Source of the DNA: Kumtagia sp963829135
Lineage (GTDB): Bacteria; Pseudomonadota; Alphaproteobacteria; Rhizobiales; Rhizobiaceae
Length of the DNA stretch: 64,000 nt
NCBI GenBank assembly: GCA_963829135.1
Contig: CAWHHO010000005.1
Location: 62,001 to 126,000, forward strand
Reading direction: 5' to 3'
In this document: piece after piece, positions 42,820-51,249 of the stretch
Position numbering within the stretch: position 1 is the stretch's first letter
Layout: every line of letters starts with the position of its first letter
Program-made: the position numbers and the translations under genes
The notes under the pieces: model-generated
The model's database searches: none
What the model saw: the letters and a program-made list of their open reading frames with translations, nothing else
What the model was told of the DNA's origin: nothing

Positions 42820-42958
42820 ATACCCAGCGACCGAGGAGATTGGTCCAGGCGGTCGTGTAGAGCGGCCGAGGAGATATCTCCAAGCGGTCGTGTCAGCGAC
42901 CGAGGATCTAATCCGAGCGGTCGTGTCAGAAAAGCCCCGCCGCGTGCGGGGTTTTCTT
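42820..42958 (+). ncRNA. RNA candidate: three tandem hairpins plus terminator
   Basis: Three hairpins with nearly the same stem stand at 34-35-nt spacing: 42828-42855, 42863-42890 and 42897-42923. Each has CGACCG (CGGCCG in the second) pairing with CGGTCG, a second short stem beginning GGA, and each is followed by TGT. The loops differ (GATTGG, an ATAT centre, CTAA). An intrinsic terminator follows directly. Both flanking genes point inwards or away on the other strand, so the unit is free-standing. I recognise no Rfam family. Confidence 0.65.
42930..42958 (+). terminator. terminator of the triple-hairpin RNA
   Basis: AAAAGCCCCGC pairs with GCGGGGTTTT (one bulged G, 5-nt loop), ending TTTTCTTTG. 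Strong Rho-independent form. No gene on the plus strand ends here. Confidence 0.85.
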
Positions 42959-43022
42959 TGTTCGCCGCAGTATCAAATTTCCGTATCAGATAAGCTGGAC
43001 TTTCGCGAGGAAGCGACGCCGA

Positions 43023-43439
43023 CTAGGGTTGCTTGGTCAGCTCCGTGCAGGAGGCGACCTTGGCTCCCGGTGTCGCGTGCATGTAGCAAAGCTCGATCCG
43101 GTCCGGCGCCAGAATAGTACCGACGGTATATCCATCGTCGTCCGCCATGTAGATCGAACCGTTGCGGCCTATCACAGCGACCACTTGGTCGGTCGTGTGC
43201 GCCGAGGAGAACGTTCCCGAGAATCTTCGGCCGTCCTGCTTGTCGACGGTCAGTGTAAACGCAATGCTGCTGAACCTTGTCTCCGCCGACTGGGCGGCAT
43301 GATGAGGATTGGCGCCGCCCGAGACGACGGATTCGCTGTTTCCCTTCCAGGCGCCGCGCAGATCCGGGACTGCGGTCTCCGCCATCGCAGGTACGGCCCC
43401 GATCAGTGCGAACGCCACCGTCCAAGCGAGCTTTGGCAT
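43023..43439 (-). CDS. secreted protein of unknown function, 138 aa
   Basis: A signal peptide (MPKLAWTVAFALIGAVPAMA, cleavage before ETA) is followed by a mature beta-rich part (DLRGAWKGNSESVVSGGANP, RRFSGTFSSAHTTDQVVAVI, DDDGYTVGTILAPDRIELCY). The pattern GAWKG ... FSGTF ... GxI resembles periplasmic lipocalin/avidin-like small barrels. Two cysteines near the C-terminus (ELCYMH, ASCTEL) may pair. ATG 43439 has GGAGG eleven bases upstream. Two palindromes sit in the region before it. Function unknown. Confidence 0.75.
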   Translation of the reverse strand: MPKLAWTVAFALIGAVPAMAETAVPDLRGAWKGNSESVVSGGANPHHAAQSAETRFSSIAFTLTVDKQDGRRFSGTFSSAHTTDQVVAVIGRNGSIYMADDDGYTVGTILAPDRIELCYMHATPGAKVASCTELTKQP

Positions 43440-43504
43440 GACAATACCTCCCCAAGTTGCCGAAGGCTACTGACTTGATGGCGCCGAAAAGGGTCCAAGT
43501 CTAT

Positions 43505-43521
43505 TAACAAGAACCTTGTTA
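43505..43521. promoter_or_regulatory. palindrome TAACAAG-AAC-CTTGTTA
   Basis: Perfect 7-bp arms with a 3-bp centre, about 66 bp before the secreted-protein gene. It has the form of a dimeric repressor site. Confidence 0.45.
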
Positions 43522-43534
43522 TTAATGTCAACTC

Positions 43535-43556
43535 GATAACCCCCAATCAGGTTATC
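43535..43556. promoter_or_regulatory. palindrome GATAACC-N8-GGTTATC
   Basis: Perfect 7-bp arms with an 8-bp centre, 13 bp from the previous palindrome in the same AT-rich upstream region. Confidence 0.4.
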
Positions 43557-43799
43557 CATCTGATCGTCGCTGACATCTGCGACGAAGACAAACTATCGGC
43601 TGGCCTAAGAACAACGACTTTATAGGGTTCCGATGGTCGATTTGGTCATCTCGATAGGAAAAGCCAAATCGCGTCCTACCGCAAGGAAAATGTTCCTGCC
43701 ACCGGCCTAGATGCTGCTTATTTGGTCGTACGTCCGTTTGTACGTTGAGAAACAAACTCCAAGAAAAATAGAGTAACATCAATACGTTAGCGAGGTATA

Positions 43800-43889
43800 T
43801 GGCGGAGGGAGTGGGATTCGAACCCACGGTGAACTCGCGCCCACGCCGGTTTTCAAGACCGGTGCCTTAAACCGCTCGGCCATCCCTCC
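43800..43889 (-). tRNA. tRNA-Ser (anticodon TGA)
   Basis: 90 nt with encoded CCA. The acceptor GGAGGGA pairs with TCCCTCC, the anticodon loop is CTTGAAA, and a long variable arm is present as expected for Ser. Confidence 0.95.
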
Positions 43890-44159
43890 AAAGCTGTCGA
43901 TCGGGCGGAGTCCCGCCAACGTCCATCAACCTCGGAAAGTTGGCTTTATCGCTTTCAGCTTCGCGGCGTCAACGCGGAGATTGGCATTATTCCACTGTCG
44001 AGACATTTCGCCCCGCCGACAAAAGTGACCTGACAGCCGCCTTAGGCCAAGTTATGTCGCCTGAAGCTTCACATGTTGAAAGAATTGGATTGAAATCATG
44101 TCGTGGATGGATCGCGATTCGGCTCGTATCGCGACCGGCATACAAGGTGGGGGCACTCG

Positions 44160-44534
44160 GTGAAACTCGTCTGCGAAAAAGGATGGCGCAAGGCTGCCGT
44201 GCTTTGCGCCGTTGCGGCGTTGTGTGCGTGTACGCGGACCTATGACGGAACGATCGTACCCGAATACACGGCAGAGGTTGTTGCGCGTAGCCCTGTTCCC
44301 GTCTACCGCTTCCGCAAGACCGACACCGAGCCGCCCAGCAGGATGATCACCTTCCCGCCAGCGCCGCCCGCAGTCGAGCAGATTGCTGGAGAGCCGGTCC
44401 CACCGAAAAGACGTTATCGGAGTGTGCCTCGGAAGGTACAGCCAGTTGCGAAGGAGCGACCGGCGCCTGCAAAGAAGGTGACATGCCGTCGCGACAATTC
44501 CGACGCGGGGCGCATTCGCGTCATCTGTGACTAA
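44160..44534 (+). CDS. small lipoprotein of unknown function, 124 aa
   Basis: The GTG start at 44160 gives a signal peptide with lipobox ALCAC (Cys at about residue 24), followed by a low-complexity Pro/Arg/Lys-rich chain (PSRMITFPPAPPAVEQI, RKVQPVAKERPAPAKK) and a short cysteine-bearing end (CRRDNSDAGRIRVICD). Probably an outer-membrane-anchored flexible protein. The frame is open a further 19 codons upstream, but the signal peptide decides the start. No family recognised. Confidence 0.55.
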   Translation: MKLVCEKGWRKAAVLCAVAALCACTRTYDGTIVPEYTAEVVARSPVPVYRFRKTDTEPPSRMITFPPAPPAVEQIAGEPVPPKRRYRSVPRKVQPVAKERPAPAKKVTCRRDNSDAGRIRVICD

Positions 44535-44907
44535 CCAGAGTTCGGATTTCCCGCCCGACACAGAGTTTTCACCGCCACAGCAAGTGAGAACGGCCATACA
44601 CGCGCCGGTCCCGTGCGACCAGCTCGGTATGAAAGCCAAAGACCCAGCCCCGTTCGCGGCGGCCACGCGCGGCAAGTACCCGTCCGCTCCGCTTTCCTAC
44701 CGCGGCCTCCCTGCAGAAACGGAGGCGATGGCCTTCGTCCAAGCAATCCTCGCACCGACAACCGTCGAAGGGCGAGTCGCGCCGATTGACGTCGCGGACG
44801 GGCTCTCGATCCGGCGATGGATCTGGATCTCAGAGCCCTACGAGCCCGCAAGACTTGACGGGAGTAGCGTCATCAATGCTCCGACGGTGAGCACAGTTCA
44901 GGAATAG
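44527..44907 (+). CDS. possible small protein, 126 aa
   Basis: Opens at GTG 44527, overlapping the lipoprotein's end by eight bases. The sequence (DTEFSPPQQVRTAIHAPVPC, PTTVEGRVAPIDVADGLSIR) has moderate protein character but no recognisable family, and the start lacks a clear ribosome site. It may be a translated shadow in GC-rich DNA. Confidence 0.3.
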   Translation: MTNQSSDFPPDTEFSPPQQVRTAIHAPVPCDQLGMKAKDPAPFAAATRGKYPSAPLSYRGLPAETEAMAFVQAILAPTTVEGRVAPIDVADGLSIRRWIWISEPYEPARLDGSSVINAPTVSTVQE

Positions 44908-45131
44908 ACAGCACCAAGTCCTGCAATATTCGTATGCGGATACTTCAACGCCTAGCATGCAATTTCTTTCCACCGTGCTGCGCGTCACGTTAATCCGATC
45001 ACATCCGGAGCCGATCCCCCTGAACGCATATCGATACCAAGTTCAAAATAAGCTGCCGAGATTGTTAAAAACAGTATTGATTCCAGCCACTTTTTGGATA
45101 AAGGCCTTGTGGATACTTTCGGAGAAAGATC

Positions 45132-45602
45132 GTGGATCAAGAAAAAGTTTCAAAGTTAGAGATGACAGTATCGATCGTTTCAGCATATGTCTCAAAGAAC
45201 AGCGTTCCCATGGGGAAGCTCGCAGAATTAGTTTCAAGCGTCCATGAATCCCTTGCGAAACTTGAAGCAGCACCCGTAGTCGAAGAAATTCCGCTTGTAC
45301 CGGCAGTCCCGGTGAAGAAGTCGGTCATGCCCGACTATATCATTTCCCTGGAAGATGGACGCAAGTTCAAGTCGCTCAAGCGCCACCTCAGCAGCCAGTA
45401 TGGAATGACGCCGGAGCAATATCGGGCGAAGTGGAACCTTCCGTCGGATTATCCTATGGTCGCGCCGAACTACGCCGCGACGCGTTCCGCTTTGGCTAGG
45501 ACGATGGGCCTCGGCCGCAAAGCCGAGGGCGAAGAAGAGGCCGCGCCTGTTGCAGTGAAGCCTGCTGGCCGTCGTGGCCGTCCGCGGAAACTACCTATTT
45601 GA
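45132..45602 (+). CDS. Ros/MucR-family regulator lacking the zinc ligands
   Basis: 156 aa from GTG 45132. The DNA-binding core of Ros/MucR is clear: YIISLEDGRKFKSLKRHL, then YGMTPEQYRAKWNLPSDYPM. In Ros the zinc is held by CxxC, one His in RHL and a second His. Here CxxC reads SLED, and the second His position reads QY, so three of four ligands are gone. Mesorhizobium has such zinc-free Ros homologues (Ml proteins) that still bind DNA. The tail (GRRGRPRKLPI) has an AT-hook-like RGRPRK, which could add minor-groove contacts. Relatives control exopolysaccharide, motility and symbiosis genes. Confidence 0.9.
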   Translation: MDQEKVSKLEMTVSIVSAYVSKNSVPMGKLAELVSSVHESLAKLEAAPVVEEIPLVPAVPVKKSVMPDYIISLEDGRKFKSLKRHLSSQYGMTPEQYRAKWNLPSDYPMVAPNYAATRSALARTMGLGRKAEGEEEAAPVAVKPAGRRGRPRKLPI

Positions 45603-45750
45603 CATCGACCTTCGAGTTGTGGCCACCAAGCTGGAGCCTGTTGGCTTTTGTTGAGCGCGTGCAATCGACGGTCAAACTCTTGCTTGACGTCGTTGCATGT
45701 CATCGCTAGGTCGGACGCAACGGTGAAGCGTTTCGAAAGGCGCCTATCTG

Positions 45751-46446
45751 ATGGAAATCTTCACAGCCGCAGGTTTTACTGCACTGCTGCAGGTTATCGC
45801 GATCGACCTCGTTCTCGCGGGAGATAATGCCATCGTCATCGGCATGGCTGCCGCCGGCTTGCCTTCCGATCAGCGCCGAAAGGCCATTCTTGTCGGCATT
45901 GGCGCGGCCACGGTGCTGCGCATCTTTTTTGCGCTGATAACGCAATGGCTGCTGGCATTTGGGCCGATGCTCCTGATAGCCGGTGGTCTGCTGTTGCTCT
46001 GGGTCTGCTGGAAAATGTGGCGCGAGTTGCGCGTTACCCATCAGGAGGAGCAGGACGCGACGGAAGCTTTGTCGAACGCCGACCACGACAAGGACGGGTC
46101 AATCGGAGGAAAAGGTCCGCGCAAGACGTTTGCGCAAGCGGCTATGCAGATTGTCGTCGCCGACGTTTCCATGTCGCTCGATAACGTGCTCGCGGTCGCC
46201 GGCGCCGCAATGGAGCACCCCACGGTCCTGATATTCGGCCTCGTTCTGTCGATCGCCCTCATGGGTTTTGCCGCATCGTTCGTCGCACGCCTCCTGCATC
46301 AGTATCGTTGGATCGCCTACATTGGCCTCATCATCATCCTCTATGTTGCTGTCAAGATGACGCTCGACGGCGCCGTGACCCAGTTTCCGCAGCAACTCGA
46401 TTTCCTCAGCGGCTGGTTCGGACCACACGCCGGCCCAGCCCACTGA
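45751..46446 (+). CDS. TerC-family membrane protein
   Basis: 231 aa, about seven transmembrane helices. The two family metal motifs are present: DLVLAGDNAIVIGM in helix 2 and DVSMSLDNVLAVAGA in helix 5. Relatives (YjbE, Alx, TerC) export manganese or move other metals, often linked to alkaline or metal stress. A cytoplasmic loop (residues 95-130) is acidic. No yybP-ykoY riboswitch is obvious upstream. It is followed by rimO after 125 bp. Confidence 0.88.
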   Translation: MEIFTAAGFTALLQVIAIDLVLAGDNAIVIGMAAAGLPSDQRRKAILVGIGAATVLRIFFALITQWLLAFGPMLLIAGGLLLLWVCWKMWRELRVTHQEEQDATEALSNADHDKDGSIGGKGPRKTFAQAAMQIVVADVSMSLDNVLAVAGAAMEHPTVLIFGLVLSIALMGFAASFVARLLHQYRWIAYIGLIIILYVAVKMTLDGAVTQFPQQLDFLSGWFGPHAGPAH

Positions 46447-46571
46447 GTTCAATGCGCCGCGCGCAAATCGGCTCGCCAATGACTTGCGGCATTTCGCGTG
46501 GACCTCGCGGCGGTTACATTTGGCACCGCGATGTGATAGGTGGCCGCCTTCCGAACTCACGGTAACAAGAA

Positions 46572-47888
46572 ATGTCCGTCGCACCCCGCGTCAGCTTTGT
46601 CAGCCTTGGCTGTCCGAAGGCCCTTGTAGACTCCGAGCGCATCATCACGCGCTTGCGCGCCGAGGGATATGAAATTTCACGCAAGCATGACGGCGCAGAC
46701 CTGGTCGTGGTCAACACTTGCGGTTTTCTGGATTCGGCTCGCGACGAGTCATTGGATGCCATCGGCAGCGCGTTGTCGGAAAACGGCCGGGTGATCGTGA
46801 CCGGCTGCCTCGGCGCCGAACCGGAGGTCATTCGCGAGCGACACCCCAATGTCCTCGCGATCACCGGGCCGCAGGCGTACGAAAGCGTCATGGCGGCTGT
46901 GCATGAGGCCGTTCCGCCGCAGCACGACCCGCTTATGGACTTGCTGCCGCCGCAAGGCATCAAGCTGACGCCGCGCCACTACGCCTATCTGAAGATTTCC
47001 GAGGGCTGCAACAATCGCTGTACCTTCTGCATCATCCCGGCCTTGCGCGGCGACCTCGTCTCGCGGCCGGCAGCCGACGTGCTGCGGGAGGCCGAACGCC
47101 TCGCCAAGGCTGGCGTGAAGGAGGTCATGGTAATCTCCCAGGATACCAGCGCGTATGGTGTCGACATCAGATACGAGGCCAGCAGATACCAGGACCGGGA
47201 CGTCCGCGCCAAATTCTATGACCTCGCCAAGGAGTTGGGCGAACTCGGGATGTGGGTGCGCATGCACTATGTCTACCCCTACCCGCACGTCGCCGATGTC
47301 ATTCCTCTGATGGCCGAGGGCAAAATCCTGCCCTATCTCGATATTCCGTTCCAGCATGCTTCACCGGCGGTGCTCCGGAATATGCGGCGACCTGCCCATG
47401 GCGAGAAGGCGCTCGAGCGCATCCGTGGCTGGCGCGAGATCTGCCCCGATCTCGCTATTCGCTCGACCTTTATCGTGGGCTTCCCCGGTGAAACCGACGC
47501 GGACTTCGATATGCTCCTCGACTGGATCGACGACGCCAAGATCGAGCGGGCCGGTTGCTTCAAGTATGAGCCTGTGAAAGGTGCACGCTCCAACGGGCTT
47601 GGGCTTCCCGAAGTGCCCCAAGAGATCAAGGAAAGTCGCTGGCATCGGTTCATGCAGCGTCAGCAGAAGGTTTCCGCCGCGCAGTTGCAGAAGAAGGTCG
47701 GGAAGCGCCTGCCGGTCATTATCGACGACGCAAGTGGCACTGCTGGCAAGGGGCGAACCAAGTATGACGCGCCGGAGATCGACGGAAATGTCCACATATC
47801 CTCGCGCCTCCCCTTGCGCGCAGGCGAGATCATTACTGTGAAGATCGAGCGCGCCGACGCCTACGACCTTTATGGCGCGGCCGTCTGA
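46572..47888 (+). CDS. rimO: ribosomal protein S12 methylthiotransferase
   Basis: 438 aa, full length. The MTTase N-domain (VSLGCPKALVDSERI, NTCGFLDSARDESLD) holds the auxiliary cluster cysteines. The radical-SAM CxxxCxxC is CNNRCTFC. The C-terminal TRAM domain (VIIDDASGTAGKGRTKYDAP) binds RNA or protein substrate. RimO adds methylthio to Asp89 of S12. Start ATG 46572. It overlaps the GST gene end by 19 bp, tail to tail. Confidence 0.96.
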   Translation: MSVAPRVSFVSLGCPKALVDSERIITRLRAEGYEISRKHDGADLVVVNTCGFLDSARDESLDAIGSALSENGRVIVTGCLGAEPEVIRERHPNVLAITGPQAYESVMAAVHEAVPPQHDPLMDLLPPQGIKLTPRHYAYLKISEGCNNRCTFCIIPALRGDLVSRPAADVLREAERLAKAGVKEVMVISQDTSAYGVDIRYEASRYQDRDVRAKFYDLAKELGELGMWVRMHYVYPYPHVADVIPLMAEGKILPYLDIPFQHASPAVLRNMRRPAHGEKALERIRGWREICPDLAIRSTFIVGFPGETDADFDMLLDWIDDAKIERAGCFKYEPVKGARSNGLGLPEVPQEIKESRWHRFMQRQQKVSAAQLQKKVGKRLPVIIDDASGTAGKGRTKYDAPEIDGNVHISSRLPLRAGEIITVKIERADAYDLYGAAV

Positions 47889-48520
47889 TCGAACCGGCCT
47901 TTCCAGGCCGGAACGGACCGGGCAAGCGCGAAGTCCTTCGCTTGCGCGCGCTTATAAGCCGGGCGTTCTTCAATGCGTTTTATATAGTCGTGGAAGACCG
48001 CGCGCTCGGGAAGCGCCTTCAGGTTCACCATTGTGTAGTTGATCGCAGAGGCAAGCTGCGTGTCGGCTGCGGTGAAGATATCCCCGGCAGCGAATTTGTT
48101 CTCGGTCAGTCGCCGCTCGACATACGCGACCATGTCCTCAAGCAAACCGAATGAATAGTCGTTGCTTTGGTACTTCAGCCCATGCGCATGGGCGGAGATA
48201 CAAGGATCGAACACGGCGTCGCAATATACCGTTGCGGTCAGATACGCTGCACGCATCGGATGGCCGATCGCCGGCGCAAGGCCCGCACCGGTAAAGGTGT
48301 CGGCAAGATAGATGGTGATCGCCGCCCGCTCGGTGATGACAGTACCATCGTGCATGATCGCCGGAACCTTCTTGTTCGGCTGGATCAGGCGATAATCCTC
48401 CGAAACACCGCCCTCCTCCCGTATGTCTATGTGATTGAGTTCATAGTCGACACCAAGCTCTTCCAGAAGCCAGAGCACGCCGGACCCGCGCGACCAAGGG
48501 GCATGATAGAACTTCAACAT
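47870..48520 (-). CDS. glutathione S-transferase
   Basis: 216 aa. The thioredoxin-like N-domain (KFYHAPWSRGSGVLWLLEE, NKKVPAIMHDGTVITERAAI with the glutathione-binding VPA and ER-S region) and an all-helical C-domain are those of a cytosolic GST. The catalytic position near the N-terminus is Ser/Tyr-type (PWSRGSG). It conjugates or reduces substrates with glutathione; the physiological substrate is unknown. Divergent from the FAD oxidoreductase. Confidence 0.85.
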   Translation of the reverse strand: MLKFYHAPWSRGSGVLWLLEELGVDYELNHIDIREEGGVSEDYRLIQPNKKVPAIMHDGTVITERAAITIYLADTFTGAGLAPAIGHPMRAAYLTATVYCDAVFDPCISAHAHGLKYQSNDYSFGLLEDMVAYVERRLTENKFAAGDIFTAADTQLASAINYTMVNLKALPERAVFHDYIKRIEERPAYKRAQAKDFALARSVPAWKGRFDQTAAP

Positions 48521-48612
48521 GACGTATCTCCTTGAGGGCCGACAGCTTGTACGCGGATCAATAGCACTTGGTTGCTGACACCGGACCGTCAGGATAAGTC
48601 GGAAGGAGGCGG

Positions 48613-49785
48613 ATGGTTCGGTTCAAGCACTTGCCGGTGATGGTTCCGGACAAAGCTTTTCCCAGACCGGAGACTTCGTTTTGCACAAAAAGAATTCTTG
48701 TTATCGGCGGGGGCATCATCGGCGCCTCGATTGCCTTGCATTTGGCCAGGACCGGATCCGATGTGACCGTATTGGACGCCGGTGACGGCGGCGGTCTGGC
48801 GACCAGCCATTCCTTTGCATGGATCAACGCGAGCTGGGGCAATCCGGAGTTCTATTTCCACTTTCGCAGGCGATCCATGGCTGGGTGGTCGCGTCTGAAA
48901 TCCGAGTTGCGGGACCTGCCACTCTCTTGGTGCGGCGGACTGCTGTGGGACCTGCCCGCAGATGAACTCGCCGCCTATGCTGAGCAATATGCACGCTGGG
49001 GCTACGGAGTGCGTTTTGTCGACCGCAACGAGGCGCTGCAAATCGAGCCTCAGCTCATCTCCGTGCCGGAGAGGGTCCTTCACATTTCCGAAGAGGGCAT
49101 GGTTGAACCGGTCGCCGCCACACGCATCATGCTCGACGCAGCGATTGCGCGAGGCGCGAAACTTCTGCGCAGAACTCGGGTCGCTTCCTTGCGCGCAACC
49201 AGAGGCAGCATTGTCGGCGTTGCTGTCGAATCCGGTGAAACCCTCGAGGCGGACGAGGTTGTGGTTGCCGCGGGTACCGATACACAGCGCCTTCTGGAAA
49301 CCGTTGGCGTCGGCCTCAAACTCGATACTCCGCCCGGGTTGATCATGCATTCGACGATTTCAGAAAGCCGCCTATTGAACGGGCTGATCATGTCGCCGGG
49401 ATGCCATATCCGCCAGACGCGTGAAGGTCGGCTCATTGCCGGCGCGGATTTCGCCGGCGACGATCCGAAGGGTCAGGAAGTCGAGATGGCACACAGGCTC
49501 CTTGAAAGCATCAAGGCCACGGTTGGTGGTGCCGAAGGGCTCGAGGTTGGCTTTTTCACCGTCGGCTACCGTCCCACCCCGGCCGACGGCTTTCCGGCCA
49601 TCGGACGCGTCGGCGACTTCGACGGCCTCTACGTGACGGTCATGCATTCGGGTATCACGCTGGCGCCGCTCGTCGGCGAACTTGCAGCGCAGGAAATCGC
49701 GACCGGCAAGCGCGACCCGGACCTTGCACCTTACGATCCCCGCCGCGCTGCGCTCGCGGAGGCCAACAGCGCTATCTGGCGTTGA
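48613..49785 (+). CDS. FAD-dependent oxidoreductase, D-amino-acid dehydrogenase type
   Basis: 390 aa. The Rossmann motif VIGGGIIGASIALHLARTG begins at about residue 29, after a longer-than-usual N-terminus. Signatures of the DAO family are VEPVAATRIMLDAAIARGAKL, VVVAAGTDTQRLLETVG and the C-terminal VGYRPTPADGFPAIGRVG with VTVMHSGITLAPLVGELAAQEI. Substrate (D-amino acid, glycine/sarcosine or similar) cannot be set. ATG 48613 has GGAGG only three bases upstream, so ATG 48640 may be used instead. It overlaps the aldolase gene end by 14 bp. Confidence 0.85.
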   Translation: MVRFKHLPVMVPDKAFPRPETSFCTKRILVIGGGIIGASIALHLARTGSDVTVLDAGDGGGLATSHSFAWINASWGNPEFYFHFRRRSMAGWSRLKSELRDLPLSWCGGLLWDLPADELAAYAEQYARWGYGVRFVDRNEALQIEPQLISVPERVLHISEEGMVEPVAATRIMLDAAIARGAKLLRRTRVASLRATRGSIVGVAVESGETLEADEVVVAAGTDTQRLLETVGVGLKLDTPPGLIMHSTISESRLLNGLIMSPGCHIRQTREGRLIAGADFAGDDPKGQEVEMAHRLLESIKATVGGAEGLEVGFFTVGYRPTPADGFPAIGRVGDFDGLYVTVMHSGITLAPLVGELAAQEIATGKRDPDLAPYDPRRAALAEANSAIWR

Positions 49786-50548
49786 TTGACCCACGTGCTG
49801 CGCTAAGCAGATTCTCCGCGCCCAGCGCCACGTAGCGCTGCTCGTTGCCAAGCGCTACGAGCCGGTAGCCCATATCGACGTAGCGGCCGGTGTACGATGG
49901 ATCGACGGCGAAGATGCCCGCAAACTTGCCGGCCTTGCGCGCGCGTGCGGCGACCTGCTCGATGGTTTGCATCATATCCTCCAGCGTCGGATTGATCGTC
50001 GCGCCATTGGTCCAGGCAATCGAGAAGTCCGAAGGCCCCAGAAAGACCGCGTCGATGCCGGGCGTTTCAAGAATCTCATCCAAAACAGCCAGCGCCGCGC
50101 GTGTTTCGATCATGGCGAAAGAGACAATGCGGCGATTCATTTCTTTCAGCCAAGTCGCCTGATCTTTGCCCTGAAGCCGCCCGAACGCGAATGTTGGTCC
50201 CCACGAACGGCCACCGATCGGAGGATACTTCATATGTTCGGCGAAGCGGCGCGCGTCCTCGACCGAATTCACCATCGGTGCGATCACCGCCTCAGCGCCA
50301 AAATCCAGAGCGCGGCTGGCCATGTCCCAGCGCCCGACAGGGATGCGCACCACCACGTGCTTGTTGGCGTGGCGAACCGCCGGCACCGAGCGCAGGACGC
50401 TATCCTCGTGATGGCCGCCATGCTGCATGTCGAGTGTGATCGCATCAAAGCCCTGAGCCGATACAATCTCGACCGTCAGCGGATCCGGCACACCGGACCA
50501 CGCGGTTATGATAACTTCGTCCGCCGCCAGCCGATCGACAAGGTGCAT
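49772..50548 (-). CDS. HpcH/HpaI aldolase family
   Basis: 258 aa. The TIM-barrel class II pyruvate-type aldolase has the metal and base signatures FDAITLDMQHGGHHEDSV, VVVRIPVGRWDMASRALDFGAEAVIAPMVN and SFAMIETRAAL with GIDAVFLGPSDFSIA. It cleaves or makes 2-oxo-hydroxyacids such as 4-hydroxy-2-oxoheptanedioate or 2-dehydro-3-deoxyglucarate. ATG 50548 has GGGGAG upstream and is preferred over the start at 50578. Substrate unknown. Confidence 0.86.
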   Translation of the reverse strand: MHLVDRLAADEVIITAWSGVPDPLTVEIVSAQGFDAITLDMQHGGHHEDSVLRSVPAVRHANKHVVVRIPVGRWDMASRALDFGAEAVIAPMVNSVEDARRFAEHMKYPPIGGRSWGPTFAFGRLQGKDQATWLKEMNRRIVSFAMIETRAALAVLDEILETPGIDAVFLGPSDFSIAWTNGATINPTLEDMMQTIEQVAARARKAGKFAGIFAVDPSYTGRYVDMGYRLVALGNEQRYVALGAENLLSAARGSINAR

Positions 50549-50607
50549 GAAACCACTCCCCGCGAGAAACGCATCCACATTGATGCCGTCAGCGCTGGAA
50601 ACGCAAA

Positions 50608-50633
50608 GAAAAACCGCCCGACAAGCGGGCGGT
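50608..50633 (-). terminator. terminator of the zeta-subunit gene
   Basis: On the minus strand ACCGCCCG-cttgt-CGGGCGGT is followed by TTTTC, about 27 bases after the stop of the DUF1476 gene and before the aldolase start. Confidence 0.8.
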
Positions 50634-50659
50634 CGAAATTGGTCCAGCAGTGGATAAGC

Positions 50660-50980
50660 TCAGGTGCTTTTGATCTGCTCGATGGCTTGATACATTAATT
50701 CGTCCATCGTACGACGGATCTGATGATCGGACTGGTCGACGCCGGCGGTGTCGAAGTCCTTTCGCACCTTGCGAAACACGTCGTGGTCGCCGGCTTCTTC
50801 AATGTCGGACACAACGACCTCCCTGGCATAGGCATCGGCGTCGGCGCCACTCTTGCCAAGCTTTTCCGCTGCCCACAGCCCCAGCAGCTTGTTGCGGCGG
50901 GCGGTCGCCTTGAAGCGCAACTCCTCATCGAAGACGAACTTACGCTCGAAACCCTCTTCGCGATCCTTCATACTCGTCAT
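50660..50980 (-). CDS. ATP synthase inhibitor zeta subunit (DUF1476)
   Basis: 106 aa from ATG 50980, with GGAGGAA upstream. MTSMKDREEGFERKFVFDEE and RRNKLLGLWAAEKLG are the DUF1476 signature. In Paracoccus this protein (zeta) binds F1-ATPase and blocks wasteful ATP hydrolysis with its flexible N-terminus, taking the place of epsilon and IF1. The ATP synthase genes are not in the window. It stands divergent from purC, a common position in Rhizobiales. Confidence 0.9.
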   Translation of the reverse strand: MTSMKDREEGFERKFVFDEELRFKATARRNKLLGLWAAEKLGKSGADADAYAREVVVSDIEEAGDHDVFRKVRKDFDTAGVDQSDHQIRRTMDELMYQAIEQIKST

Positions 50981-51249
50981 GACGTTCCTCCGGCTGGGAA
51001 TTCGATTCTGCTCATCCCATATAAGTGGTCCAGATGCACAAACCAAAACGTCGCGCCATGGTCAATATCGGCTATGATGCTGCAATGCGGCAAATCGCTG
51101 CTGAAAGGCGTTGATTGCGGGGAATTGCCGATTGAGCAAAAGGCACTATTGCGATAGAGACCGCCCGAGAAACCCATGTCCTCGCACGCATGGCGCGAGT
51201 CGGACGGTCGGGAAATAATCTGCCTTCCGGGAAATCCAGAGAACCGATC

